Shown here: one piece after another, positions 6,139 through 15,500 of the stretch
Numbering within the stretch: the first letter of the stretch is position 1
How the letters are laid out: every line of letters begins with the position of its first letter
DNA from: Bacillota bacterium
Lineage (GTDB): Bacteria; Bacillota; Clostridia; Acetivibrionales; DUMC01
Direction: 5' to 3'
Assembly: GCA_013314855.1 (NCBI GenBank)
Contig: JABUEW010000043.1
Coordinates: 1 to 32,156 of the forward strand
Length of the DNA: 32,156 nt
The notes under the pieces: model-generated
Told to the model about the DNA's origin: nothing
The model's input: the letters and a program-made list of their open reading frames with translations, nothing else
The model's database searches: none
Position numbers and translations under genes: made by a program

Positions 6139-6167
6139 TTGATATATTCCCGTATAAGTGTTATACT
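6139..6167 (+). promoter_or_regulatory. SigA-type promoter of rpe-thiN
   Basis: TTGATA (6139-6144), a 17-base spacer and TATACT (6162-6167) give a near-consensus vegetative promoter, with a leader of about 105 bases before the rpe start. The leader contains a short tandem repeat ACAGGTG-ACAGGTG but no riboswitch I recognise. Confidence 0.65.
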
Positions 6168-6280
6168 TATTTTTAGTCGACAGGTGACAGGTGTTGGTTT
6201 TTAAGTATATATTACACAGTACGTTTTTTAGGTAATAAACATTTTTGATAAATTACATATTTCGGGGAGTGTGTTATTTA

Positions 6281-6940
6281 ATGGTAAAAATTGCACCATC
6301 CATACTGGCATCAGATTTTTCAAGATTGAGTGAAGAGATAAAAAAGGTAGAAGAAGCAGGCGCAGACTTAATACATATAGATGTAATGGACGGGCACTTT
6401 GTCCCCAATATTACTATAGGCCCTCCCGTTATTAAGTGCCTAAGGCCAGTTACCCGGCTTCCCCTTGATGTTCACCTGATGATCTCCGAGCCGGATAAAT
6501 ATATTGACGATTTTGCCGAAGCCGGTGCCGACATAATATGTGTCCACGTCGAATGCTGCTGGCATTTGAACCGTACCGTTCAAAAAATAAAACAAAAAGG
6601 AATAAAAGCCGCAGTAGCATTAAACCCTGCAACATCCCTTACAACAATAGACTGGATACTGGGAGATGTGGATATGGTGCTTTTAATGACCGTAAACCCG
6701 GGTTTCGGCGGTCAAACCTATATAGAGTCTGTAACTGAAAAGATAAGGCATTTAAGAAAATTAGTAACAGACAAAAATCTAAATACAGATATCGAAGTAG
6801 ATGGAGGAATTGATTTGAGCAATATTTATACGGTTACAGAAGCAGGAGCAAATGTTATTGTCGCAGGTTCAACAATATATAAGGCGCAGGATACAAAAAA
6901 AATTATCAGGAATTTAAAAGAATTAGCTTATCTTTATTAA
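6281..6940 (+). CDS. rpe: Ribulose-phosphate 3-epimerase
   Basis: Interconverts ribulose 5-phosphate and xylulose 5-phosphate in the non-oxidative pentose phosphate pathway, in the cytoplasm. A complete 219-residue TIM barrel: APSILASDF at the start, metal/catalytic HIDVMDGHFVPN at 32-43 (H32, D34), DVHLMI around residue 65, NPGFGGQ, and EVDGGI with the second catalytic Asp. I use the ATG at 6281 because it matches the family start MVKIAPSIL and has GGGGAG upstream; an in-frame start 12 codons earlier (6245) has no such support. It is followed by thiN after 53 bases, the usual Firmicutes pair. Normally the pair follows rsgA on the same strand; here it is on the opposite strand more than 3 kb away from rsgA. 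Confidence 0.95.
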   Translation: MVKIAPSILASDFSRLSEEIKKVEEAGADLIHIDVMDGHFVPNITIGPPVIKCLRPVTRLPLDVHLMISEPDKYIDDFAEAGADIICVHVECCWHLNRTVQKIKQKGIKAAVALNPATSLTTIDWILGDVDMVLLMTVNPGFGGQTYIESVTEKIRHLRKLVTDKNLNTDIEVDGGIDLSNIYTVTEAGANVIVAGSTIYKAQDTKKIIRNLKELAYLY

Positions 6941-6993
6941 GTTAGATGAATTAAATTAATTTTAAATACAGTATTAATGTTATGGGTGTTTTT

Positions 6994-7629
6994 ATGAACG
7001 GATTGATTGTCTGCAAAGGAGAAATAAGGGACTACTCTTTCTATAAAAAGTATTTTGATAAGGCTGACCTGATAATATGTGTTGATGGTGGAGCATACCA
7101 TATGTTAATGTTTGGTATTAACCCCCATGTTTTAATGGGAGATTTTGATTCCATAGCAATGGATGAATATAATCATTTTCTAAATTTGGGGGTGAAAATA
7201 AAGAGATTTCCCGTGGAAAAAGACGAGACAGATACCGAACTGGCAGTTGAATATGCTATTGACGCCGGGTGCAGGGAAATAACCTTAATTGGGGCTATAG
7301 GCTCAAGATTTGACCATACTCTTTCAAATATATTTCTTTTAAAAAAAATGATTGAAAGAGAAGTAAGAGGCTGGATTGTTAATGAAAATAATCAGATAAC
7401 CCTTATTAGAGACTATATCATACTTGAAAAAGAAAATGATGAAAAAGTTTCACTAATACCTCTTTCTGAAAAAGTAGAAGGCATTACTACAAAAGGACTA
7501 TATTACCCCCTTAATAATGAAACTTTGGAAGTAGGACCGACAAGAGGCGTAAGCAATGAATTTACCGGTGCCACTGCCGAAGTTACAATAAAAAGGGGAC
7601 TTTTACTTGTTATAAAAAGCAAGGATTAA
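6994..7629 (+). CDS. thiN: Thiamine pyrophosphokinase
   Basis: Transfers pyrophosphate from ATP to thiamine, giving thiamine diphosphate, the cofactor of transketolase and pyruvate:ferredoxin oxidoreductase. 211 residues. Motifs of the family: IICVDGGAYH, PHVLMGDFDSI, FPVEKDETDTELAVEYAI, GAIGSRFDHTLSN, and a C-terminal beta domain ending in GLLLVIKS with the thiamine-site segment SNEFTGATAEVTI. I prefer the ATG at 6994, which aligns with the family start and has GGGTG just upstream; an ATG at 6982 is in frame and gives four more residues. It is cotranscribed with rpe and convergent with the aminotransferase gene. No hairpin terminator is evident in the 95-base gap. Confidence 0.92.
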   Translation: MNGLIVCKGEIRDYSFYKKYFDKADLIICVDGGAYHMLMFGINPHVLMGDFDSIAMDEYNHFLNLGVKIKRFPVEKDETDTELAVEYAIDAGCREITLIGAIGSRFDHTLSNIFLLKKMIEREVRGWIVNENNQITLIRDYIILEKENDEKVSLIPLSEKVEGITTKGLYYPLNNETLEVGPTRGVSNEFTGATAEVTIKRGLLLVIKSKD

Positions 7630-7724
7630 CATTATTTAAATGAAATTCAAGTTAAATCTCTCCCTGTAAATTAAACCCCTATCTATAACTCCTAAAACCA
7701 TTATCTACCAAAATTAATATCTAT

Positions 7725-8906
7725 TCATTTAAATTCCTTTGCCAGTGCTTCGAATGCAGGCAGGGAATTTTCTATTGTTTCAATACTTATGCAGTAGGAC
7801 AACCTGAAATAGCCCGCGCATCCGAAACCTGTGCCCGGAACTATGAGGAGGTTATATTTTAACGCTCTTTTGGCAAACTCAATATCGTCGTCTATTAATG
7901 CTTTTGGGAATAAGTAAAAAGCGCCCTGGGGTTTGATACATGAGAATCCAAGTCCAATAAGATGATTATAGAGGATATCCCGCCTTTTTTTATAGAATTC
8001 CACATCTACTGCCTCATCCATGGAATGAGCTACAACCTTCTGAAAAAGGGCAGGGGCGTTGACAAACCCAAGGGTACGGTTAGAAAAAACAAGTCCGTCA
8101 ATAAGCAAATTAACATTATCTATTTTATCACTTACAGCTATATAACCAATACGCTCACCGGGGAGGGCAAGGGATTTACTGAAGGAATTTACAGTGATTG
8201 AGTTTTTAAATATTCTGAGAATGCTAGGTACTTTGACATTGTCATAAACAATTTTATCGTAAGGCTCATCTGCTATAACAAAAATTTGCGAATTAAACTC
8301 CTTCTCTTTTGAACTGATTATATCTGCCATTTTTGAAAGAACTTCCCCGCTGTAAACGACACCTGTCGGGTTGTTGGGAGAATTTACTATAATTGCCTTC
8401 GTTAATGGGCTGATATGCCTTTCTAAAAGCCCTAAATCCGGCTGGAATGTATCCTTGTTAGTGGGGACTATAACAGGTTTTCCCCCATGATTATCTATGT
8501 AAAACAGGTATTCCACAAAGTAAGGAGAAAAAACAATTACTTCTTCACCCGGATTTAAAAGAGTTTTTAAGACTACATTTAAACCGCCTGCAGCGCCACA
8601 TGTCATAATAATGTTGTCCGGCCTTAATTGCACACCTTTTTCCTTTTGCAAATAATCTGCAACTTTTGCCCTTACATCATTATAGCCTGCATTACTCATA
8701 TAACGGTGAATACCGGTTTTATTGCTTAAAACAACGGCTTTTAGGCTTTCTTTCACTGAAATAGGAGGTTCTATTTCAGGATTACCTAAACTGAAATCAT
8801 AAACTTTATCAGCACCGTAGATTTTACGGAGTTTTTCCCCTTCCTCAAACATAGCCCTTATCCAGGAAGACTTGCCAAGATTTTCAGCAATTTTTTTAGA
8901 TATCAT
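7725..8906 (-). CDS. PLP-dependent aminotransferase, class I/II
   Basis: A fold-type I aminotransferase of about 393 residues, of the aspartate aminotransferase superfamily. The pyridoxal-phosphate lysine lies in VNSFSKSLALPGERIGY. Also seen are SLGNPEIEPP (substrate arm), CGAAGGLNVVLKTLLNPGEEV (phosphate site), NSPNNPTGV, DEPYDKIVYD and, near the end, FRLSYCIS with the carboxylate-binding Arg. The ATG at 8906 has GGTGG 6 bases and AAGGAG 15 bases upstream; 11 further in-frame residues up to 8939 are possible. The amino-acid substrate cannot be read from sequence. It lies downstream of rqcH on the same strand and may be the last gene of the long operon. Confidence 0.88.
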   Translation of the reverse strand: MISKKIAENLGKSSWIRAMFEEGEKLRKIYGADKVYDFSLGNPEIEPPISVKESLKAVVLSNKTGIHRYMSNAGYNDVRAKVADYLQKEKGVQLRPDNIIMTCGAAGGLNVVLKTLLNPGEEVIVFSPYFVEYLFYIDNHGGKPVIVPTNKDTFQPDLGLLERHISPLTKAIIVNSPNNPTGVVYSGEVLSKMADIISSKEKEFNSQIFVIADEPYDKIVYDNVKVPSILRIFKNSITVNSFSKSLALPGERIGYIAVSDKIDNVNLLIDGLVFSNRTLGFVNAPALFQKVVAHSMDEAVDVEFYKKRRDILYNHLIGLGFSCIKPQGAFYLFPKALIDDDIEFAKRALKYNLLIVPGTGFGCAGYFRLSYCISIETIENSLPAFEALAKEFK

Positions 8907-8962
8907 TCTTATCCACCACTCCTTCATACCTATTGACATTACTGATATTTATAATATACTAA

Positions 8963-10759
8963 TTACTTCCCAACTTGCAACCTTTTAACTAAATTTTCAT
9001 CAGGTGTGACAAATATGGTTTTAAAATTCTCATAAATAACCATACCGGGCTTTGCACCACTGTATTTCTTTACATATTTTACCAGGGTATAATCAACAGG
9101 CACGTTAGAAGATCGGGAAGCTTTACTGTGCCATGCAGCAATGCTTGCAGCCTCTGCCAGGGTAGACTCAGGGATCTCATTTTTATGGCATTTGATTATC
9201 GTATGGGAACTGGGTATGTTCTTCACATGCAGCCACATGTCTTTTGAACCTGCAAATTTGCATGTAAGAAAATCGTTCTGCTTGTTATTTTTGCCCACAT
9301 ATATATCAAAGCCGTCAGAAGATTTGAAGTGAAGGGGTTTAGATACTCCTACTGCTTTTTTTTGCCTTGAAATCGGCTTTTTTGATTTTACAGTAATGTA
9401 ACCCTGTTCTATCAATTCTTCTTTTATCTCTTCAACCTCCGTTAAAGAGGTGCAATTGTCTAAAAGATGCAAAACACTTTCAAGATACTGAAGCTCTTCC
9501 ATAGTCTCCTCGATCTGCTTTGATGTATTATAATAAGTACTTTTGGCCTTGTTATACCGTTTGAAGTAAATTTGCGCATTTTCCTGGGGCGTTTTGTTCT
9601 CATCAAGCTCAATATCGACATACTCATTATCCGGGCTGTAATAGTTGGGCAAAGATACCTTTTTTGAATTAAGCGGTATAGAATGTATAAAAGCTGTAAT
9701 AAGTTCACCGTATAATTTCAATTTTTCCCTGTTGGCAACATCCCTTAAGGTATCTTGTTGAATGGCAAGTTTTTTTCGGCACCTTTCTAAATTTACATCA
9801 ATTATTTTTGCCAGACTGCTTTTTTTCTGCCTGAGCCTTTCTGAAAAATCTCTATCCGAATAAAACTTATCCAGGACAAAACTTATAGAATTAAAATATT
9901 TAACATTTGAATATTGCCTTATAGGTAAACAGTGAAAATCAAGGGGGTTTTGGTCTTTACCGCTTCCCAAGTCAATAATCTGCTTATATACAATACATGG
10001 CTTATAGTCTTTATTTTTTATCATATTAACTACTTCATAAACTGCATTTTTTAAATTAGCTGCCAGTGTTTTGTCTTTTGCAACACTAGTTGCATCAGTC
10101 TTTTCATCAACACCTGCAATAAAACAAATTTCTCTGCATAAAAAAGGGCTAAAACCCTTTATGCTGTTTAATAAATACTTTTCGATACTTAAATTACCGG
10201 TTGATGCAGCATTTTCAATGAGGTTATCAATATCAAGGACAAGCGGGCTTGCTTTGTTCTGAGAAGGCGGCAAGACATATTCCCTTGCAGGCATTACTTC
10301 TCTCACCCTGCTAATCTCCTTGTCTACATGCTTAATAGAATCAATAATCTTGTCGTTTTCATTAACTAATATTATATTGCTGTGTCGTCCCATAATTTCT
10401 ATTATTAACTTTTTTACCGATATAATTCCAAGCTCATTTACCGACTCTATATTAATGGTAAATATCCTCTCAAAATCGTTAAGCTCAACACCCAATATTT
10501 TTCCCCCGGATAAATGCTTCCTTAAAAGCATGCAGAAAACCGGTGGATTAGAAGGATTTTCCTTTGAGATATCAGTTAAATGAATTCTGGGGTAACTGGG
10601 GTTTGCGCTAAGCAAAAGTTTGAAGTTAGTCCCTCTAGACCATACATGTAAATATATTTCTTCTCTTTCAGGCTGAAATATCTTTACAACTCTGCCGCCT
10701 GCAAGCTTATCATTCAGCTCAAACGCTATGCAATTTGCAACTACTCCGTCCAATGGCAC
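8963..10759 (-). CDS. rqcH: NFACT-family ribosome quality control protein RqcH
   Basis: Binds stalled 50S-peptidyl-tRNA complexes and directs C-terminal alanine tailing of the nascent chain, marking it for degradation; older annotations say fibronectin-binding protein FbpA. 598 residues with an NFACT-N domain (MPLDGVVANCIAFELND onward), a central coiled coil (about 330-460) and an NFACT-R domain near 480-580 (FDIYVGKNNKQND, then MWLHVKNIPSSHTII). At the functionally important Asp97-Arg98 site of the Bacillus protein this protein has Glu97-Arg98 (NDFERIF). The start is GTG, fitting the family opening, with GGAGGA upstream. It lies 51 bases after rsgA, in place of the usual rpe. The tRNA-Ala in this window has anticodon GGC, whereas published work on alanine tailing, as I recall, implicates the UGC isoacceptor. 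Confidence 0.93.
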   Translation of the reverse strand: MPLDGVVANCIAFELNDKLAGGRVVKIFQPEREEIYLHVWSRGTNFKLLLSANPSYPRIHLTDISKENPSNPPVFCMLLRKHLSGGKILGVELNDFERIFTINIESVNELGIISVKKLIIEIMGRHSNIILVNENDKIIDSIKHVDKEISRVREVMPAREYVLPPSQNKASPLVLDIDNLIENAASTGNLSIEKYLLNSIKGFSPFLCREICFIAGVDEKTDATSVAKDKTLAANLKNAVYEVVNMIKNKDYKPCIVYKQIIDLGSGKDQNPLDFHCLPIRQYSNVKYFNSISFVLDKFYSDRDFSERLRQKKSSLAKIIDVNLERCRKKLAIQQDTLRDVANREKLKLYGELITAFIHSIPLNSKKVSLPNYYSPDNEYVDIELDENKTPQENAQIYFKRYNKAKSTYYNTSKQIEETMEELQYLESVLHLLDNCTSLTEVEEIKEELIEQGYITVKSKKPISRQKKAVGVSKPLHFKSSDGFDIYVGKNNKQNDFLTCKFAGSKDMWLHVKNIPSSHTIIKCHKNEIPESTLAEAASIAAWHSKASRSSNVPVDYTLVKYVKKYSGAKPGMVIYENFKTIFVTPDENLVKRLQVGK

Positions 10760-10810
10760 TCTGAACGCACTCCTCCTCTGTTTCCCGGTAAATTCTCTCC
10801 GCTTAAGAAA

Positions 10811-11704
10811 CTAAAATGTCTTCTTATTTTTTAGCAGGTTATATAATTGAATGTATCTCTGGTATCTCCCATAGTTTATGTTGCCTGAATCAACCTCTTC
10901 CTTCACCCTGCACTCCGGTTCTGCTATATGGTTGCAACTTCTGAATTTGCATTTGCCAATATATTCACCTAATTCAGGATAATAATATTGAAGCTCTTCA
11001 GGTTCAATTTCAATCAACTCAAAGGAGCTAAAACCGGGAGTGTCTGCAACATATCCTCCAAAGCTTAATTGAAAAAGCTCTGCATGCCTTGTGGTATGCC
11101 TTCCTCTTTTTATCTTTTCGCTGATTCCCCCGGTTTCCATAACCCAGGATCCTGCTATTTTATTTAAAATGGTAGACTTGCCTACTCCCGACTGTCCTGC
11201 TAATACAGTTATCCTATTAAATAATTTCTCTTTAAAAGACTCAACTCCTATACCTGTTTTGGAACTCATGGCTATTATCGAATAGCCTGTTTTGCTATAG
11301 GCTTCCATTATTTTTTTATATTCTTCCCCAGTATCCAGATCAATTTTGTTAATGCAAATAAATGGGCATATTCCTTTCTTCCCAGCAGTAACAAGAAGTT
11401 TATCCAGAAGCACAAAATCCGGGTCGGGTTCCTTTGCAGCAATGATAATTGCCAATTGGTCAACATTGGCAATGGCAGGCCTTATTAATTGAGATTCCCT
11501 CGGATAAACACTTTCAATAAAACCTGTACCTTCATCTTCGTCAATAACTGAAAATAAAACCTTATCCCCTGGTAAGGGAGTCAAACATTCTTTTCTAAAT
11601 ACTCCTCTGGCTCTACATTCATATATTTTATTGTTTTGAGCCTTTACATAGTAAAAACCCCCAACTCCTTTAACAATTATGCCTGTTAGTGAATCTATAA
11701 ACAC
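10811..11704 (-). CDS. rsgA: Ribosome small subunit-dependent GTPase A
   Basis: A circularly permuted GTPase that checks late 30S subunit maturation. 297 residues: N-terminal OB fold (GIIVKGVGGFYYV through FIESVYPRES), then the G4 motif NKID before the P-loop GQSGVGKSTILNKI and DTPGF (G3), the permuted order that defines the family. The C-terminal zinc domain has CKFRSCNHIAEPEC (Cys-x4-Cys-x-His-x5-Cys). The ATG has AGGGGG 9 bases upstream. It follows prkC by 31 bases in the conserved stp-prkC-rsgA order. Confidence 0.96.
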   Translation of the reverse strand: MFIDSLTGIIVKGVGGFYYVKAQNNKIYECRARGVFRKECLTPLPGDKVLFSVIDEDEGTGFIESVYPRESQLIRPAIANVDQLAIIIAAKEPDPDFVLLDKLLVTAGKKGICPFICINKIDLDTGEEYKKIMEAYSKTGYSIIAMSSKTGIGVESFKEKLFNRITVLAGQSGVGKSTILNKIAGSWVMETGGISEKIKRGRHTTRHAELFQLSFGGYVADTPGFSSFELIEIEPEELQYYYPELGEYIGKCKFRSCNHIAEPECRVKEEVDSGNINYGRYQRYIQLYNLLKNKKTF

Positions 11705-11735
11705 AATCCCCCTCTATTCCAGAATACCTTAAACA

Positions 11736-13679
11736 TTATGGCAATGCAGCCCAATCAAGGTTAATCTCCATTCTTAATACATCATTTAAAAGTACTCTGA
11801 CCTTTGTAGTACCGTTTTCCGGCACTGGTATACCTTCTATATTTATCGGAAAATCAGATTTATCGACATCTCTTTCATATATAATTCTGGTTTCATTTGT
11901 ATCTGAAGTAGTAATTTGGACCACTGTTTTTATTTTTTCTTCATATATTTCAGGATTATTCAGTTTAATGGGAATATTAACATACTTAACCTGTTCAAAA
12001 TACATATCCACTGCTGTTTCTTCATCCACAGTTTCATTTGCAGCAGGTTCCTGTTTAATTATCTTTGCATTGCCGGGGCTTCTGTCTTCCGGATACAATT
12101 TACCCACCCTCAAGTTATGTTCAGATAAAATTGCCTGTGCCTCAGAGTATGTCTTGCCTATCAGGTCAGGCACAGTTGTTTGTTTTATTTTAGGCCCCAG
12201 GCTTTTATAAATAATTACTTCGGTCTCAGGTTTAACTTTTTCATTGGCAGCAGGATAGGTGCCTATAACATGGCCGGCAGGAAATATATCACTGTATTCA
12301 TCTACCACTCTAGGTTTTGATTTTAATATCTGTTGCAATGTCACTTCCGCTTCTATAACCGACTTTCCCGAAAGGTCCGGTATTTTCACCAGTTCACGAC
12401 CTTTGCTTATTTTAAACTCAATTGAACTATATCCGGACATTTTAAATTCTGATCCCGGTTCTACGCTCTGGGAAATAATAATATCCTTTTCAACTGTGTC
12501 ATCATATACCCAGTTTTCTATAACATCAATATTCGCATTTCTCAGCTCATCAACAACTTCGTAGAAATTTTTGCCTACATAGTTCTTGACGACAAATTTC
12601 TTTGCTTCAGGAGACATAGAAGTAATTATTACTATATAACCTATATACGAAAATATACCGATTACAATCAACGATATAATAACTGCTAACATTATACTTG
12701 CCTTATCGCCTTTTTTCTTTTCTTTTCTTTTTTTATCCTGTTTAATCTGTTTAATCCTATACCCCTCCTCCTCCTCCTCCATAAGTTCATAATCATTTAT
12801 AGCTTTAATTTTTCTGGTAGGATTATTATCATTACCATTATCTTCTGCAAAATCTCCGTTTGGTTCTTTTAGTACCCGGTATAGGTCTTCAAGCATTTCT
12901 GTAGCCGTCTGGTATCTACCGCTCTGTTCTTTCTTCATTGCCTTCATCACTACATTGTTTAAAGCAACGGGTATTTTTTTATTAAGCTCTATAGGTTGGA
13001 CAGGTTTATCCTGTATATGTTTAAGTGCTATGGCCACCGGGGATTCTCCATCAAAAGGCATTTTTCCTGTTACCATTTCATATAGCACTATTCCTAATGA
13101 ATATAAATCGGACTTTTCATCAATATATCCTCCCCTGGCCTGTTCAGGAGAGAAATAATGTACTGACCCTATTGTACTGCCTACCATAGTTATAGTTGAT
13201 GAGGTGGCCGCCCTTGCTATACCGAAGTCAGTAACTTTTGCAATTCCATCTTTTGTCATAAGAATATTTTGGGGTTTTATATCTCTGTGAATAATTTGTT
13301 TACTGTGGGCATGTTCTATTGCCGAGCAAATCTGTATTGCAATTTTTACCGCTTCCTTCCATTCAACAGGCCCATTTCTAGCAATATATTCCTTCAAAGT
13401 TATGCCGTCAATATACTCCATAACAATGTAGTAGACGTTGTTTTCACTACCTACATCATATATAGATACAATATTTGGATGGGAAAGACTTGCTGCAGAT
13501 TGGGCTTCTACTTCAAATCTTCTGACAAACTCTTCATCTCCTGTAAACTCTTCCCTCAAAATTTTAACAGCAACATACCTATTAAGAAGCCTGCATCTTG
13601 CTTTATAAACAAGAGCCATTCCTCCTCCACCTATTTTTTCAATTAATTCATACCTGTTTCCAAGTACACTTACTTCCAT
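11736..13679 (-). CDS. prkC: PASTA-domain serine/threonine protein kinase
   Basis: A membrane kinase that senses muropeptides or lipid II and phosphorylates cell-wall, translation and germination targets. 647 residues. The kinase domain is about 10-270: glycine loop IGGGGMALVYKA, Lys39 in VAVKIL, HRD at 131-133 with KPQN, and DFG at 151-153. A basic, Glu/Lys-rich juxtamembrane stretch precedes one membrane helix (SIMLAVIISLIVIGIFSYI, about 330-352). Outside are three PASTA repeats, beginning near KNYVGKNFYEVVDEL, VKIPDLSGKSVIEAEV and TTVPDLIGKTYSEAQAI, and an extra beta-rich C-terminal domain of about 85 residues. The ATG has GAGGTG 5 bases upstream. It lies 13 bases after the phosphatase gene, its functional antagonist. 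Confidence 0.96.
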   Translation of the reverse strand: MEVSVLGNRYELIEKIGGGGMALVYKARCRLLNRYVAVKILREEFTGDEEFVRRFEVEAQSAASLSHPNIVSIYDVGSENNVYYIVMEYIDGITLKEYIARNGPVEWKEAVKIAIQICSAIEHAHSKQIIHRDIKPQNILMTKDGIAKVTDFGIARAATSSTITMVGSTIGSVHYFSPEQARGGYIDEKSDLYSLGIVLYEMVTGKMPFDGESPVAIALKHIQDKPVQPIELNKKIPVALNNVVMKAMKKEQSGRYQTATEMLEDLYRVLKEPNGDFAEDNGNDNNPTRKIKAINDYELMEEEEEGYRIKQIKQDKKRKEKKKGDKASIMLAVIISLIVIGIFSYIGYIVIITSMSPEAKKFVVKNYVGKNFYEVVDELRNANIDVIENWVYDDTVEKDIIISQSVEPGSEFKMSGYSSIEFKISKGRELVKIPDLSGKSVIEAEVTLQQILKSKPRVVDEYSDIFPAGHVIGTYPAANEKVKPETEVIIYKSLGPKIKQTTVPDLIGKTYSEAQAILSEHNLRVGKLYPEDRSPGNAKIIKQEPAANETVDEETAVDMYFEQVKYVNIPIKLNNPEIYEEKIKTVVQITTSDTNETRIIYERDVDKSDFPINIEGIPVPENGTTKVRVLLNDVLRMEINLDWAALP

Positions 13680-13692
13680 GCTTACACCTCTG

Positions 13693-14424
13693 TTACACTC
13701 TAATTATAACAACCGTAATATTATCATTTCCACCACTTATATTCGCCGCTTCCACAAGTTCTGCACATGCCACTTGAGGGTCATCGTTTTTTTCAACAAT
13801 GCTTTTTATTTTATCGTCGGAAAGCATGTTTGTCAAACCGTCGGTACACAATATAAAAATATCGTTATTATAAATATCGTAAGAATAAATGTCAACTTGT
13901 ACCTTTTCGAAGCATCCAAGAGCGCGGGTTATTACATGCTTTTGAGGGTGATTTTCTGCCTCTCCCCTTGTCAGAGAACCGTTCTTTATTAATTCTTCTA
14001 CATATGAATGGTCGGTAGTAAGCTGTTTTATATTTCTATTCCTCACCATGTACGCCCGGCTGTCGCCTACATGAACTATGTATAATTTTTTATCAAAGAA
14101 AAGAGCTATTACCAGAGTTGTACCCATTCCATAGTAAGGTCCCGGCTCTCTGGACTTTTCATATATAATATTATTTGCTTCCTCAATAACTTTTTCAATA
14201 AAACTATGCAAATTTTCTTCATCAAGATTTTCGGGAATATTTCCCAAACATTCACTTATATAGTCGACAGCCATTTTACTGGCAACTTCTCCGGCGCTAT
14301 GGCCTCCCATACCGTCAGCAACTATAAACGCAGCAGTCATTTTTGAAGACCCGAAAATAACATTACAACTATCTTCATTTACTTCTCGAATCATGCCTTT
14401 ATGGCTTTTTATGCCATACTTCAC
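13693..14424 (-). CDS. stp: PP2C-type serine/threonine phosphatase (Stp/PrpC)
   Basis: Metal-dependent phosphatase that reverses PrkC phosphorylation. 243 residues, the usual length for the bacterial PPM family. Motifs: MIREVNEDS, VADGMGGHSAGEVAS (metal-binding Asp and Gly-Gly), GMGTTLVIA, VHVGDSRAYMV, LTTDHSYVEE, ALG, LCTDGLTNML and GGNDNITVVII (last metal Asp). The start is GTG, with GGCGGTGAT upstream. It lies 23 bases downstream of rlmN, so stp, prkC and rsgA are probably read from the long upstream operon. Confidence 0.95.
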   Translation of the reverse strand: MKYGIKSHKGMIREVNEDSCNVIFGSSKMTAAFIVADGMGGHSAGEVASKMAVDYISECLGNIPENLDEENLHSFIEKVIEEANNIIYEKSREPGPYYGMGTTLVIALFFDKKLYIVHVGDSRAYMVRNRNIKQLTTDHSYVEELIKNGSLTRGEAENHPQKHVITRALGCFEKVQVDIYSYDIYNNDIFILCTDGLTNMLSDDKIKSIVEKNDDPQVACAELVEAANISGGNDNITVVIIRV

Positions 14425-14447
14425 AAAATCACCGCCTTGTGTGAAGG

Positions 14448-15500
14448 TTATCCACCACTCTTTTTACCTTCTATTACCCTTCTTCTTAGTTGGCCGCATG
14501 CCGCATTTATGTCATCTCCCAACTCCCGTCTTATAGTTACAGGTATACCATTACTTTCAAGTATACTTTTAAACTTTTCTATATTTTTTCTTTTGCTGGG
14601 CTTGAATATTGCCCCTTCAATAAAATTAACAGGTATAAGGTTCACATGGCATAACATCCCTTTAATCTTCCCTGTTAAAGCAAAAGCATCTTCTTCGGAG
14701 TCGTTAAAACCATCTATCATTGCATACTCAAAAGTAATTCTTCTTTTAGTTTTCTCTGTATATATCTTACATGCTCCAATAATTTTGTCAATAGAATAGA
14801 TTTTATTAATAGGCATTATTTTCAATCTTTTTTCGTCATCAGGAGCATGAAGGGAAACAGAAAGGTTAACAGGTATATTTTCATTGGATAAATTCAATAT
14901 GCCCGGTACCAAACCGCAAGTTGAAATGGTAATCCTCCTGTAGCTTATATTAAGCCCTTCCTGCAAGTTAGCCTGTTTTAAAAATTTAATTAGATTTTCA
15001 TAGTTGTCGAGAGGCTCACCTATCCCCATTATCACAATATTGCCTACCCGGCATTTACAATCGTTCTGAATAGCTAATACTTGGTCTATCATTTCCCCCG
15101 AAGTAAGATTTCTCACAAATCCAAGTCCTGAAGAAGCACAAAATCTGCATCCCATTTTACATCCTACCTGGGAAGATATGCATACTGTAAGCCCATGCCT
15201 GTAAACCATAAGAACACTTTCAATTACATTTCCATCTGAAAGAGTAAAAAGATATTTCTTTGTCCCATCTTTAGATGTATATTTTCCCTGTAGCTTAATA
15301 CTCCCAATGTATGCAATTTCCTTGAGCAAGTTTCTTAAGTCTTTCGAAATATCTGTCATATCGTCAATGTCTTTTATCCCCTTGTAAAGCCAGCTTATAA
15401 TTTGCTTTGCTCTAAACTTCTCCTGGCCAAGACCTGTTAAAAAATCTTTAAGCTCTTCAAGTGAAAGATTGAGAAGGTCTACCTTTTCATTTTCATTCAT
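14448..15500 (-). CDS. rlmN: 23S rRNA (adenine2503-C2)-methyltransferase / tRNA A37 methylase RlmN
   Basis: A radical-SAM enzyme that methylates C2 of A2503 in 23S rRNA and, in some bacteria, A37 of tRNAs. 350 residues. The Fe-S cluster ligands are C114, C118 and C121 (CKMGCRFC), and the methyl-carrying Cys near the C terminus is C335 (NAACGQL). Other family segments are GMGEPLDN-like IGEPLDNY, the SAM-site [10 protein letters not shown], and [15 protein letters not shown]. The start overlaps the end of rsmB by 8 bases, so translation is probably coupled. Confidence 0.96.
   Translation of the reverse strand: MNENEKVDLLNLSLEELKDFLTGLGQEKFRAKQIISWLYKGIKDIDDMTDISKDLRNLLKEIAYIGSIKLQGKYTSKDGTKKYLFTLSDGNVIESVLMVYRHGLTVCISSQVGCKMGCRFCASSGLGFVRNLTSGEMIDQVLAIQNDCKCRVGNIVIMGIGEPLDNYENLIKFLKQANLQEGLNISYRRITISTCGLVPGILNLSNENIPVNLSVSLHAPDDEKRLKIMPINKIYSIDKIIGACKIYTEKTKRRITFEYAMIDGFNDSEEDAFALTGKIKGMLCHVNLIPVNFIEGAIFKPSKRKNIEKFKSILESNGIPVTIRRELGDDINAACGQLRRRVIEGKKSGG

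Noticed and set aside
7630-7724. Inverted repeat ATTTAAATGAA / TTCATTTAAAT between thiN and the aminotransferase gene
   Set aside because: The arms are about 75 bases apart, AT-only in core and partly coding, so a functional terminator is not convincing.
13269-13646. Plus-strand frame antisense to prkC
   Set aside because: It overlaps the conserved kinase core and reads as Phe/Tyr/Asn-rich shadow sequence.
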